Shown here: positions 8,393 through 17,486 of the stretch, one piece after another
Layout: each line of letters begins with the position of its first letter
Numbering within the stretch: position 1 is the first letter of the stretch
DNA from: an uncultured Clostridia bacterium
GTDB taxonomy: Bacteria > Bacillota > Clostridia > Lachnospirales > Lachnospiraceae
NCBI GenBank assembly: GCA_948467395.1
Contig: CAOKDX010000002.1
Coordinates: 62,001-126,000, forward strand
Reading direction: 5' to 3'
DNA length: 64,000 nt
Program-made: the position numbers and the translations under genes
The notes under the pieces: model-generated
Told to the model about the DNA's origin: nothing
The model's input: the letters and a program-made list of their open reading frames with translations, nothing else
The model's database searches: none

Positions 8393-8905
8393 TTATGGTT
8401 CACGAAATAACCCGATATCTGGAGGATAGAATGTGAAGATGGCAAAGACCAGGATCAATAGCAGAAAACATAGGAAGCTCACAGATTCCGGCCATATACT
8501 TTTCCCACCGCTGTTTATTAGATAATAGCTTAGCACATAGGCGGCGGCCATGGAAACGAAATAGATGATAATGTTGAGAAAGTCTACATTTTTCCCGTAT
8601 ACCCCAGTGTAGGTATAGAAAAGAATCACTGTCAGAGCCATCCCGGTCAGAGTGGACACCAGCTTTGCTGTCCAGAACTTCTCTCTCTGTGAAGGCTGCA
8701 GAAAAAAATATTCCAGAAAGGAGAGGATCAGGATGGGAAAATAAATAAGCTTCAGATGTTCCCAGGTTGACTCATTTACCGGGAAAAAAGAAGCGGCGGC
8801 TGGATTCTTTCCCGTCCAGTCATACGCAAAATGAAATAGTACTCCCAAAATACAGGCGGTGATACAGGCAGTGATCTCTATTTTTTTTAACCTATTGCCG
8901 GACAT
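8393..8905 (-). CDS. Small integral membrane protein, DUF6512-like
   Basis: 170 residues. About five hydrophobic segments can be read (near residues 10-28, 52-68, 82-102, 110-130 and 140-160). The conserved-looking sequence FPVNESTWEHLKLIYFP after the first segment resembles proteins annotated as DUF6512; I assign that from memory and with caution. Function unknown. GGGAGG precedes the ATG by six bases. The gene faces tepA, diverging from it across about 120 bases, and ends at the pnp terminator, so it is a single-gene unit. Confidence 0.75.
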   Translation of the reverse strand: MSGNRLKKIEITACITACILGVLFHFAYDWTGKNPAAASFFPVNESTWEHLKLIYFPILILSFLEYFFLQPSQREKFWTAKLVSTLTGMALTVILFYTYTGVYGKNVDFLNIIIYFVSMAAAYVLSYYLINSGGKSIWPESVSFLCFLLLILVFAIFTFYPPDIGLFREP

Positions 8906-9027
8906 AAGATACCTCCCATTCTTTTCCTATATAGTATATGCGGCGTTGTAATTGTTATACACTGAATAGAAAATACAGATATGACCATACTCTGGATAGA
9001 AGTATTAATTGGGAAAGGATTGATGAT

Positions 9028-9654
9028 ATGGAACAGGAAGATGAGATCAGGGAATATGGCCTGATAGAAGGAAATGGCATTCAGATTATTTCAATCATAG
9101 GCGAGATTGAGGGACATGACTGTCTGTCGGAAAATGCAAAGACAACGAAATATGAACATCTGCTCCCCCTCCTTGCCCGGACGGAACAGTCCAGAGAGAC
9201 AAAGGGAATTTTATTTCTAATGAATACGGTAGGAGGAGATGTATCCTGCGGCCTTGCGCTGGCAGAGATGATCGCCTCGCTCAGCAAGCCCACGGTATCA
9301 CTTATTATCGGCGACAGTCACTCCATCGGGGTGCCGCTGGCTGTGGCGACAGACTACTCCTTTATCGTACCTTCGGCCACTATGATTATCCATCCGGTCC
9401 GAATGAATGGGCAGGTCCTTGGAACTCCTCAGACTTATAGCCAGTTCCAGCAGATCCAGGACCGGATTCTGGATTTTATTGCCAGCCACAGTCAGGCGGA
9501 TAAGAAGGTTCTGGAAGAATTGATGATGAATACCAGTATGCTGTCCAAGGATCTGGGAACGGTTCTGGTAGGCAAGGAGGCAGTAGTCCAGGGCCTGATA
9601 CAGGAGGTGGGTGGAATCAGCCGTGCGCTGGCAAAACTTTACACGATGATGTAG
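9028..9654 (+). CDS. tepA: TepA/ClpP-like serine protease
   Basis: 208 residues from the ATG at 9028, with GGAAAGG nine bases upstream; the open frame extends back to 8938 without a ribosome binding site. It belongs to the ClpP/crotonase-fold S14 family: GDSHSIGVPLAVATDYSF places the nucleophile at S99 and MIIHPV places the histidine at H122. The sequence matches Bacillus TepA (YmfB), reported to affect protein export and lying next to spoIIIE, as here. Unlike ClpP it lacks an obvious ATPase-docking context. A promoter could not be chosen confidently. Confidence 0.88.
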   Translation: MEQEDEIREYGLIEGNGIQIISIIGEIEGHDCLSENAKTTKYEHLLPLLARTEQSRETKGILFLMNTVGGDVSCGLALAEMIASLSKPTVSLIIGDSHSIGVPLAVATDYSFIVPSATMIIHPVRMNGQVLGTPQTYSQFQQIQDRILDFIASHSQADKKVLEELMMNTSMLSKDLGTVLVGKEAVVQGLIQEVGGISRALAKLYTMM

Positions 9655-9703
9655 ACTGGGGCACGGAACGGGATTTTACTAAAAACATTTGTTCGCAAAT
9701 CAC

Positions 9704-9732
9704 TTGCACGGAATGATTTTTCGTAGTATAAT
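9704..9732 (+). promoter_or_regulatory. ftsK promoter
   Basis: TTGCAC (9704-9709), 17-base spacer, TATAAT (9727-9732), about 50 bases before the ftsK start. Confidence 0.8.
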
Positions 9733-9784
9733 ATGATACCGGTAAACATAATTAACGGAATCAAATCGGGAGGATAAGTAAGAA

Positions 9785-12346
9785 ATGGCTGCGAAAAAGA
9801 GGTCGGCAAATACAGGCAGAGGATCAACGGCAAAAAGGAAAACTACTACTGCTAAAAAGAGAAATACAAGGACAGGAAAAGCATCTCCCGCCAGAAAGGC
9901 AAATCCGCTGGCAAGGGAGATTACTTTTCTTGCCATCCTTGTTTTCGGAATCCTGTCTCTGTTGAGTATATTTCATATGTGCGGCGTTTTCGGAGAATTT
10001 CTGAATCAGCTTCTCTTCGGCCTTCTGGGGGCGCCCGCTTATCTTTTTCCGGTCTATCTTATCGTGGCATCGGGCCTGTACCTATCCAATCCAGGAAAGC
10101 CGGAGCTGCGGCGCAGGGTGCTTTTCAGTACCGGGCTTTACTGGTGTCTCTGCGGCCTGTTCCAGTGGGTTGTCAACGATCAGCCGCAGGATGTTTTCCA
10201 GATCTACACCATCTGCAGTGAGAACCAGGGCGGCGGCGGGTTCTTTGGCGGGCTTCTGGCTTATGAACTGGCGAAGCTCCTCGGACGCGGCGGCGCATTG
10301 ATTGTCATTCTCGCCCTGCTTGTCCTCTTCTTTATGCTGATCAGCGGAAGGCTGTTTTTTGCCTCCCTGTACCATCTCTATTCAGACAGGGAGACGGAGA
10401 GGACTTACATCGAATATGAAGAAGAGCCTTCCGGCGAGCCTGTTCCAGCTGAGCGAAGGATGAATACATATACGTTTGAGAGGGAGGATGAAAATAAACC
10501 CCCAGAGAAGAAAAAACGGAAATCCCGGGAAAAGAACAAAAAGTCCGCTGTTATGGAGGAAGTCCTGCCAGCGGCGTCGAAAACGCCGGCGGAGCCGGCG
10601 GACGCCGTGCTGCCAGATCTGAATATTATCCGGGGAGAGGACGGGGATCCGGGCAGGATTCCGGTCTATCAGGAGGAATTGGACAGGAAATTTGGAGCAG
10701 AAGAATTCCCCGCCGCATCGGAAGAGCAATCCGCAGATGTACCTGCCGCCGGCGAAAAAGCATCCGCCAAACAGAAGAAAATCAAAGAGTCCAAAGCCGG
10801 CGAGACAGATGCCAGGGAGATGGAAAAGGTTCAGTCAGACCTGGACCAGGCCGCTGTCAGGGAAGTCCCGTATCAGTTCCCACCGCTGGATCTTCTCAGC
10901 CGTCCGTCCGGCAGCAGCCGGGGCATGGACAACAATGAACTGCGTGCTACCGCCCTGAAACTCCAGACTACCCTGGAGAGCTTTGGTGTACATGTGAAGA
11001 TGGGGGATATCAGCCTTGGTCCCAGTGTTACCCGCTATGAACTGATTCCGGAACAGGGTGTGAAGGTCAGTAAGATCACGGGATTGACAGACGATATCAA
11101 GCTCAGTCTGGCAGCTTCTGATATCCGTATCGAAGCGCCTATACCGGGGAAGGCGGCAGTGGGTATTGAAGTGCCAAATCCACACCGCGCCACGGTAACG
11201 CTCCGTGAGCTTTTGGAGAGCTCTGAATTTACCAAGGCCAGATCCAAGGTGACATTTGCCGTTGGAAAGGATATCAGCGGTAAGACAATTGTCACAGATA
11301 TTGCCAAGATGCCCCATCTGCTGATTGCAGGCGCCACCGGATCCGGCAAATCCGTATTGATCAATACGCTGATCATGAGCATTATATATAAGGCAGATCC
11401 CAACGAGGTGAAGATGATCATGGTGGATCCGAAAATGGTAGAACTCACTGCCTATGAGGATATTCCCCATCTGATGATCCCGGTAGTAAAAGATCCGAAG
11501 AAGGCCTCGGCGGCACTTGCCTGGGCAGTTGCAGAGATGACACAGCGGTATCAGAAGTTTGCTGATACCGGTGTCCGGGACATCAAATCCTACAATTCCC
11601 GGATTGACAAGGCAACGAGGCAGGACGATCCGGAATTCCAGAAGATGCCGCAGATTGTTATTATTGTAGATGAGTTTGCCGATCTGATGATGGTTGCTCC
11701 CGGAGAGGTAGAGGATGCCGTCTGCCGCCTTGCCCAGCTGGCCCGTGCGGCTGGTATCCATCTTGTACTGGCCACCCAGCGCCCGTCTGTCAATGTTATC
11801 ACAGGACTGATCAAAGCAAATATTCCGTCACGGATCGCCTTGTCCGTTTCATCCCAGGTGGATTCCAGAACAATCATTGATTCCGCCGGGGCAGACAAGC
11901 TTCTGGGAAATGGCGATATGCTCTTCGCCCCACAGAACCTGCCCAAACCCATCCGCGTCCAGGGTGCATTCGTATCAGATGAGGAGAGGGATGGGGTCGT
12001 GAGCTTTTTGAAAAACAGCGGCGGTGGCCCCGCTTATAATCCCGAGGTGACAAAGCATATTGAGACGGCCCCGGTTCCGGGAGCCAAAAACGGACAGGAA
12101 GCCGCAGGAGGAGCCCCGGATCAGGATGAGCTGTTTGTGGAGGCCGGTATGTTTATTATTGAGAAGGACAAGGCGTCCATCGGATTATTGCAGAGGATGT
12201 TCCGCATCGGATTTAATCGTGCGGCCCGGATCATGGACCAGCTGTCGGAGGCTGGTGTAGTGGGGCCGGAGGAGGGCACGAAGGCGCGCCAGATCCTGAT
12301 GTCACGGGAACAATTTGAAAATTACCTGGAGGAAAATGGAGGATGA
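9785..12346 (+). CDS. ftsK: DNA translocase FtsK/SpoIIIE
   Basis: 853 residues. ATP-driven hexameric motor that pumps chromosomal DNA through the division or sporulation septum. A basic, Lys/Arg-rich N-terminus is followed by about four membrane segments (residues 43 to 205), a charged low-complexity linker (to about 360) and the motor. The motor has Walker A GATGSGKS near 516-523 and Walker B IVIIVDEF near 623-630, and ends in a winged-helix gamma domain (FIIEKDKASIGLLQRMFRIG, about 787-848) that reads KOPS/SRS-type orienting sequences. GGGAGG is upstream. The stop overlaps the next gene by four bases (ATGA), tying translation to the ATP-grasp pair. Confidence 0.96.
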   Translation: MAAKKRSANTGRGSTAKRKTTTAKKRNTRTGKASPARKANPLAREITFLAILVFGILSLLSIFHMCGVFGEFLNQLLFGLLGAPAYLFPVYLIVASGLYLSNPGKPELRRRVLFSTGLYWCLCGLFQWVVNDQPQDVFQIYTICSENQGGGGFFGGLLAYELAKLLGRGGALIVILALLVLFFMLISGRLFFASLYHLYSDRETERTYIEYEEEPSGEPVPAERRMNTYTFEREDENKPPEKKKRKSREKNKKSAVMEEVLPAASKTPAEPADAVLPDLNIIRGEDGDPGRIPVYQEELDRKFGAEEFPAASEEQSADVPAAGEKASAKQKKIKESKAGETDAREMEKVQSDLDQAAVREVPYQFPPLDLLSRPSGSSRGMDNNELRATALKLQTTLESFGVHVKMGDISLGPSVTRYELIPEQGVKVSKITGLTDDIKLSLAASDIRIEAPIPGKAAVGIEVPNPHRATVTLRELLESSEFTKARSKVTFAVGKDISGKTIVTDIAKMPHLLIAGATGSGKSVLINTLIMSIIYKADPNEVKMIMVDPKMVELTAYEDIPHLMIPVVKDPKKASAALAWAVAEMTQRYQKFADTGVRDIKSYNSRIDKATRQDDPEFQKMPQIVIIVDEFADLMMVAPGEVEDAVCRLAQLARAAGIHLVLATQRPSVNVITGLIKANIPSRIALSVSSQVDSRTIIDSAGADKLLGNGDMLFAPQNLPKPIRVQGAFVSDEERDGVVSFLKNSGGGPAYNPEVTKHIETAPVPGAKNGQEAAGGAPDQDELFVEAGMFIIEKDKASIGLLQRMFRIGFNRAARIMDQLSEAGVVGPEEGTKARQILMSREQFENYLEENGG

Positions 12347-13275
12347 CCGGCTGGCTTGTAGTAAATGGTTTTCTCAAGAGCGGGAAGTTTGACGAGCTTG
12401 CCCGGATGTTTTGCGAGGCAGCAAAATGCCGTTCTGTGTCATTGCAGATTAAAAGAAATACAGAATGTCCTGTCACTGTGGGAGGGCCATTCCGTCAGTC
12501 GGATTGGAAGGAGGTTATGGGAAATGCTCCCAAACCGGATTTTGTTATATTCTGGGATAAGGATATCCTTCTTGCCCAATTTTTGGAGTCCATGGAAATC
12601 CCTGTCTATAACAGCAGCCGCAGCATAGAGATATGCGACGATAAGAGAAAGACGCATCTGTCTTTATACAGGGCAGGAATCCCCATGCCGGCAACGATAG
12701 TTTCCCCTATGACCTTCCGTACCGTTGGCTTTGGCAGCCTGGATTTTCTGGAGGGGGTACAGGAGAGGCTTTCTTATCCGATGGTTGTCAAGGAGGCATT
12801 CGGCTCCTTTGGCGAGCAGGTATTTCTTGCCGGGAATAGAAAACAGCTGGAGCAGATTATCAGGCAGGCATCTTCCACGGAATTGATCTTTCAACAGTAT
12901 ATTGCCGCCAGCAGAGGGAGGGACCTTCGAATTCAGATAGTCGGTGGCCGGGTGGTGGGTGCTATGTACCGATATTCTGAGACGGATTTTCGTGCCAACA
13001 TCACAGCCGGGGGACATATGCGGAGCTGCCAGCCATCGCAGCAGGAGCAGGAGCTCGCTGTCCGGGCGGCACAAGCTGTGGACTGTGATTTTGCAGGGGT
13101 GGATCTGCTATTTGGAGATGACGGGCCTCTGGTCTGCGAGGTAAATTCCAATGCCCATTTCAAAAATCTGCTGGATTGCTCCGGCGTCAATACAGCAGAG
13201 GAGATCGTAGACTACGTGATCCAGCGGACGCTTCATGGAACGGGAGCAACGACGGGTTCAAATCGGCGCCCTTAA
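12343..13275 (+). CDS. RimK-type ATP-grasp ligase, first of a tandem pair
   Basis: 310 residues, starting at the ATGA overlap with ftsK. RimK-type ATP-grasp enzymes activate a carboxylate with ATP and join it to an amine, often adding glutamate to a protein or small molecule. Visible are the ATP lid region (YPMVVKEAFGSFGEQVFL), GRDLRIQIVGGRVVGAMYR, a glycine-rich ANITAGGH, and the metal-binding CEVNSNAHF with E266 and N268, all canonical. The N-terminal third is variable, as expected for the acceptor-recognition part. The substrate is unknown and no partner biosynthetic genes flank it. The last codons lie in a 23-base sequence repeated near 38237. Confidence 0.8.
   Translation: MTGWLVVNGFLKSGKFDELARMFCEAAKCRSVSLQIKRNTECPVTVGGPFRQSDWKEVMGNAPKPDFVIFWDKDILLAQFLESMEIPVYNSSRSIEICDDKRKTHLSLYRAGIPMPATIVSPMTFRTVGFGSLDFLEGVQERLSYPMVVKEAFGSFGEQVFLAGNRKQLEQIIRQASSTELIFQQYIAASRGRDLRIQIVGGRVVGAMYRYSETDFRANITAGGHMRSCQPSQQEQELAVRAAQAVDCDFAGVDLLFGDDGPLVCEVNSNAHFKNLLDCSGVNTAEEIVDYVIQRTLHGTGATTGSNRRP
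13246..13268. repeat. Short dispersed repeat, copy 1
   Basis: The 23 bases beginning GCAACGACGG at the 3' end of the first ATP-grasp gene recur at 38237-38259 with only two transitions. Both copies sit at the end of a gene. No stem or known element was recognised. Confidence 0.5.
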
Positions 13276-13308
13276 GCAAACCAAAGGGAGAACGGAAGGG
13301 TAGACGTC

Positions 13309-14175
13309 ATGATAGAGAATAGAAATCCGGTGGGAGAATACAGGGCATGGCTTATCTATGACAGGGAGAGAGCGGCGGCAAACCGTTCCTATATCCAGAT
13401 GCACTTTGATACCGGTGTCAGTTATGGGATACAGTTTGAACTCCTTATGACAGATGAGGTGGAACGGCGGCTGAGAGAGGGGAAAAGGGAATTATTCCCC
13501 GATTTTGCCATTGTCAGGTCAATATGTCCTGAACTCTCGGCAAGGCTTGAGGAATTCCTTCCTGTCTTTAACCCGGCCTTTGTTTCTAAAATATGCAACA
13601 ATAAGGGAAAGACAATTGACTACATTAAGGAAAAGACAGATATACCTGTGATTGATACGACAACGTTTCAAAATAACCAGCTGTCGGAGTCACTATTGTG
13701 GGATTACCCGCACCATGTGATCAAATCCGTAGACGGACATGGAGGCAGGCAGGTATTTCTCACTTCTGATTCCTATCCGTTAATCCGCAGAGGAATCGGC
13801 TGCTCAGACTTTATCATCCAGCCCTTTGTGAAGGGGCCGGGTAAGGATATACGGGTTTACGTGATCGGAAAGGAGATTGTGGGAGCAGTGGAGCGGACTT
13901 CCGTTGACGGATTCCGGTCAAATTTTTCCCTTGGCGGCGAAATTTCATCCTGTCTGCCGGACAGGCAGATGTGCCGGATGGTGAAAGAAATCTGCCGGCT
14001 CTTTGACTTTGGCCTGGCCGGAATCGACTTTATTGTTCAGGAAGGGGGCGGCCTGATTTTTAATGAGATTGAAGATGTGGCAGGAGCGCGGATGCTCTAT
14101 CAGTGCTGCCCGGATATCCGGCTTCTGGACCGGTATTTTTCATTTATTCTGGATAAAATATTGCATTGTGACTAG
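13309..14175 (+). CDS. RimK-type ATP-grasp ligase, second of a tandem pair
   Basis: 288 residues, 33 bases after the first ligase; the upstream CAAAGGGAGAACGGAAGG is a weakly spaced binding site. The fold markers match the neighbour: HVIKSVDGHGGRQVFL for the ATP loop, GKDIRVYVIGKEIVGAVER, SNFSLGGE and AGIDFIVQ. The C-terminal metal motif, E-x-N in most RimK proteins, reads N252-E-I-E255-D here, replacing the Asn by Glu. The two proteins share motif order but little overall identity, so they are old paralogues rather than a recent copy. Substrate unknown; acting in sequence or as a complex is a reasonable guess. Confidence 0.8.
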   Translation: MIENRNPVGEYRAWLIYDRERAAANRSYIQMHFDTGVSYGIQFELLMTDEVERRLREGKRELFPDFAIVRSICPELSARLEEFLPVFNPAFVSKICNNKGKTIDYIKEKTDIPVIDTTTFQNNQLSESLLWDYPHHVIKSVDGHGGRQVFLTSDSYPLIRRGIGCSDFIIQPFVKGPGKDIRVYVIGKEIVGAVERTSVDGFRSNFSLGGEISSCLPDRQMCRMVKEICRLFDFGLAGIDFIVQEGGGLIFNEIEDVAGARMLYQCCPDIRLLDRYFSFILDKILHCD

Positions 14176-14189
14176 ATACTGTGTATAAT
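14161..14189 (+). promoter_or_regulatory. fhs promoter
   Basis: TTGCAT (14161-14166), 17-base spacer, TATAAT (14184-14189). The -35 box overlaps the last codons of the second ATP-grasp gene. Confidence 0.75.
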
Positions 14190-14230
14190 AGGCGATGTAG
14201 GCGGCAGATATTGTAAACAGGAGGATTTAT

Positions 14231-15901
14231 ATGAAATCAGATATTGAAATTGCTCTGGAAGCTGAGATGGAGCCGATTCAGAATGTAGCGTCAAAACTGG
14301 ATATCAGGGCGGACGAACTGGATCTGTATGGCAAATATAAAGCAAAACTTACAGACGACCTATGGGATCGGATAAAGGACCGTCCGGACGGGAAACTGAT
14401 TCTTGTCACCGCCATCAATCCAACACCGGCAGGGGAGGGGAAGACGACAACGACAGTTGGGCTCGGACAGGCGATGGATAAACTGGGAAGAAAGGCTGTG
14501 ATCGCCCTTCGGGAACCATCCCTTGGTCCCTGCTTCGGCCTGAAGGGGGGAGCGGCCGGAGGCGGCTATGCGCAGGTTGTTCCCATGGATGATCTGAACC
14601 TTCATTTCACCGGAGATTTTCACGCCATTACCTCCGCCAATAATCTGCTGGCGGCAATGCTGGATAATCATATTCAGCAGGGCAATGCGTTAAATATTGA
14701 TACCAAACAGATTGTCTGGAAACGATGTGTGGATATGAATGACCGTGTTCTGCGGAATATCACAGTAGGTCTTGGCCGCAAGGCAGACGGTGTGACAAGG
14801 GAAGACCACTTTATCATAACGGTAGCATCGGAGATCATGGCAATTCTATGTCTCGCTGAAAATATGCAGGATCTGAAGACGCGGCTGGGCAGGATTGTTG
14901 TCGCCTATACCTATGAGGGAAAACCCGTGACGGCGGAAGAATTAAATGCCGTAGGAGCCATGGCGGCACTGCTGAAGGATGCGGTCCGTCCCAACCTTGT
15001 TCAGACGCTGGAGCATACACCGGCCCTGGTCCACGGTGGCCCCTTTGCCAATATAGCCCATGGCTGCAACAGTATACGGGCCACCAAGATGGCTCTGAAG
15101 CTGGCTGACTATACAATTACGGAGGCGGGCTTCGGTGCGGATCTGGGTGCAGAAAAGTTCCTGGATATCAAATGCCGCATGGCCGGGCTGAAGCCGGATG
15201 CCGTTGTCCTTGTGGCCACCGTCCGGGCATTGAAATATAACGGCGGCGTAAAGAAGGAAGATCTCGCCGAAGAAAACCTTGATGCCCTGAAGAGGGGTAT
15301 TGTTAATCTGGAAAAGCATATAGAAAATATTGCAAAATTTGATGTGCCATGCGTGGTTACCCTGAATCAGTTCGTATCGGATACACAGGCAGAGCTTGAT
15401 TTTGTGAAAAATTTCTGCGAGGAAAAGGGATGTGAATTTGCTCTCTCCCAGGTGTGGGAAAAAGGCGGAGAGGGAGGAACGGCACTGGCTGAAAAGGTCA
15501 TACAGACAATAGATACAAAAGAGAGCCGGTTCCACTGTCTGTATGAGGATTCCCTTTCTCTGAAGGAAAAAATGACAGTCATTGCCAGGGAAATTTATGG
15601 AGCCGGGGAGGTTCTCTTTGAACCGGCGGTGGAAAAGGAGCTTGCCCGTATCGAATCTCTTGGTTTTGGCAGTTTTCCGGTCTGCATGGCAAAGAACCAG
15701 TATTCCCTGTCTGACGACAAATCGGTTCTCGGCAGGCCTCAGGGATTTCCCATCCATATACGGGATGTCTATGTCTCTGCGGGCGCCGGATTTGTTGTGG
15801 CAATCACGGGAACCATCATGACCATGCCGGGACTTCCCAGGATTCCTGCAGCAGAGGGGATCGATGTGAATGAGGCCGGACAGATTACCGGTTTGTTCTA
15901 G
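14231..15901 (+). CDS. fhs: Formate-tetrahydrofolate ligase
   Basis: 556 residues, full length. It joins formate to tetrahydrofolate with ATP, giving 10-formyl-THF for purine and fMet synthesis, and is also the entry step of the methyl branch in acetogens. The P-loop [20 protein letters not shown] lies near residues 60-79. Family signatures include [22 protein letters not shown], the [10 protein letters not shown] segment and KFLDIKC. AGGAGG lies six bases before the ATG. An fhs gene alone does not prove the Wood-Ljungdahl pathway, since many gut Clostridia carry it for one-carbon supply. The NlpC lipoprotein follows after 12 bases, probably co-transcribed. Confidence 0.97.
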   Translation: MKSDIEIALEAEMEPIQNVASKLDIRADELDLYGKYKAKLTDDLWDRIKDRPDGKLILVTAINPTPAGEGKTTTTVGLGQAMDKLGRKAVIALREPSLGPCFGLKGGAAGGGYAQVVPMDDLNLHFTGDFHAITSANNLLAAMLDNHIQQGNALNIDTKQIVWKRCVDMNDRVLRNITVGLGRKADGVTREDHFIITVASEIMAILCLAENMQDLKTRLGRIVVAYTYEGKPVTAEELNAVGAMAALLKDAVRPNLVQTLEHTPALVHGGPFANIAHGCNSIRATKMALKLADYTITEAGFGADLGAEKFLDIKCRMAGLKPDAVVLVATVRALKYNGGVKKEDLAEENLDALKRGIVNLEKHIENIAKFDVPCVVTLNQFVSDTQAELDFVKNFCEEKGCEFALSQVWEKGGEGGTALAEKVIQTIDTKESRFHCLYEDSLSLKEKMTVIAREIYGAGEVLFEPAVEKELARIESLGFGSFPVCMAKNQYSLSDDKSVLGRPQGFPIHIRDVYVSAGAGFVVAITGTIMTMPGLPRIPAAEGIDVNEAGQITGLF

Positions 15902-15913
15902 AAAGGACATTTC

Positions 15914-17416
15914 ATGAATAAATATATTGTAACCTTATTATTAGCGCTCACATGTCTTCTGACAGCGTGCGGCTACCGGGACTACATTTATCGGAATGTG
16001 GCAGATGTCTCCGGTCAGGCGGTGAGCGGCGGAGGAACCAGGATGGAAGACCGGTCACATGCAGATGCCACTGATACGGCAGTATCCGGCGGCGCTGTTC
16101 ATTCCGCAGATAATGTTACAGCAGATATGCAGAGGGCAGATTACTGGATCGGCAAAACGGTTTCACCGGATAAGATACTGATGACGCCGAAGGAGATCAC
16201 AGAATATAATAAGCAGCTGACAGCCAGGCTCTCTCCATCGACTGAGTATTTTGATCTTCTTAAGTACGGGGAAACTGTTGATAAGTCATCGCTGGATAAT
16301 TTGATCCGCAGGGAACACGATCCGGCAAAGACATATTATATTGGTGAAACCGGGGTGACGCAAGAGCAGTGGAATGCCTATCGGGAAGCCTGCAATCTGG
16401 AGAATATAGACGATTCTAGTCAGGTGGAGTACGGGATTATCTGCTCCCGGGCAGATGTGAGAGTGCTCCCCACTGCAGATAATATTACAAACGACAAAGG
16501 GGACGCCGGACACGATGTTTTGCAGAGTACGGCGCTGGCAGTCAATGAGCCGGTGCTCGTGGTGCACAGAAGTCTGGATGAAAATTGGCTATTCGTCATT
16601 GCCAATGAGCATGCCGGCTGGGTTCTACAGGATAAGGTGGGACTCTGCCGTGACCGGGAGCTCTGGCTCGATGCGCAGAAAATGAAGGATTTCCTTGTCG
16701 TAACCGGGGATGAGGTATCGGTCAGATCCGTGATGCCCGATACCCTGCCGGGCTCCTTTCTCTTTACTATGGGCACGAAGCTTGCCCTGGCAGAGAAATC
16801 CGAATACGATGGAGTGTTGGGAAACCGGAATATATTGGATAATTATATCGTCAAGGTACCGGTGAGGGAACAGAGCGGACAGCTTGGGTATCAGTTCGCT
16901 GCCGTTCCTCTGGGAAAGGATGTTTCCCGGGGTTTTCTTGATTACACAAGAGGAAATGTGATCCGCCAGGCATTTAAATTACTGGGAAATCCTTATGGAT
17001 GGGGCGGTATGAATGGAGGACGGGATTGCTCCTCCATGACACGGGACATCTATCTGTGTTTCGGTTTCCGCCTGCCCAGGGATGCCTCTATGCAGGCAAA
17101 GATACCCGGTAAGGGAAGGATATCGCTAAAAAATCTGTCAGAGAAGGAGAGAAATGCCAGGCTCCGTTCTGTGCAGCCGGGAACGATACTCCAGATGCCA
17201 GGTCATGTGATGATTTATCTCGGATGCCAGGATCAGCAGTATTATGTGATAAGCGCCAATGGAACCTTTATTCCCGATCATGATACGGTTCCCCCTGATC
17301 CAGACAGGAAAAATTATCAGACAAGGCTTGTCACAGTAAATGATCTTGAGGTAAGAAGTCCCTCCAACGGAAAGACATGGAAGGAGCAGCTTACTGTTAT
17401 CGTGGGAATCCCATAA
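15914..17416 (+). CDS. SH3 and NlpC/P60 peptidoglycan hydrolase lipoprotein
   Basis: 500 residues. The N-terminus carries a lipobox LTAC with C19 as the lipidated residue. The middle contains SH3-like modules (VEYGIICSRADVRVLPT near residue 170; VVTGDEVSVRSV near 262) that usually bind cell wall. The C-terminal NlpC/P60 domain has GNPYGWGGMNGGRDCSSMTRD with the nucleophile Cys near 371 and PGHVMIYLG with the His near 431; these enzymes cut gamma-D-Glu to diamino acid bonds in stem peptides. It is likely a membrane-tethered wall remodelling enzyme. AAAGGA precedes the ATG. The unit ends at a bidirectional terminator. Confidence 0.9.
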   Translation: MNKYIVTLLLALTCLLTACGYRDYIYRNVADVSGQAVSGGGTRMEDRSHADATDTAVSGGAVHSADNVTADMQRADYWIGKTVSPDKILMTPKEITEYNKQLTARLSPSTEYFDLLKYGETVDKSSLDNLIRREHDPAKTYYIGETGVTQEQWNAYREACNLENIDDSSQVEYGIICSRADVRVLPTADNITNDKGDAGHDVLQSTALAVNEPVLVVHRSLDENWLFVIANEHAGWVLQDKVGLCRDRELWLDAQKMKDFLVVTGDEVSVRSVMPDTLPGSFLFTMGTKLALAEKSEYDGVLGNRNILDNYIVKVPVREQSGQLGYQFAAVPLGKDVSRGFLDYTRGNVIRQAFKLLGNPYGWGGMNGGRDCSSMTRDIYLCFGFRLPRDASMQAKIPGKGRISLKNLSEKERNARLRSVQPGTILQMPGHVMIYLGCQDQQYYVISANGTFIPDHDTVPPDPDRKNYQTRLVTVNDLEVRSPSNGKTWKEQLTVIVGIP

Positions 17417-17430
17417 GAATGGCACACGCT

Positions 17431-17466
17431 AAAAAAGTATCCATTTTTGTCTATGGATACTTTTTT
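17431..17466. terminator. Bidirectional terminator
   Basis: A run of six A, GTATCCAT (17437-17444), an eight-base loop, ATGGATAC (17453-17460), six T. It works in both directions and lies between convergent genes. Confidence 0.92.
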
Positions 17467-17486
17467 GTTCTTCTACTTTTATTGTT

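Noticed and set aside
10835-11761. Open frame of 308 codons antisense to ftsK
   Set aside because: Shadow of the FtsK motor domain; no promoter or binding site.
13246-13268. tRNA fragment suggested by GGGTTCAAATC
   Set aside because: The flanking bases do not form the five-base T-stem and no other tRNA arms are present.
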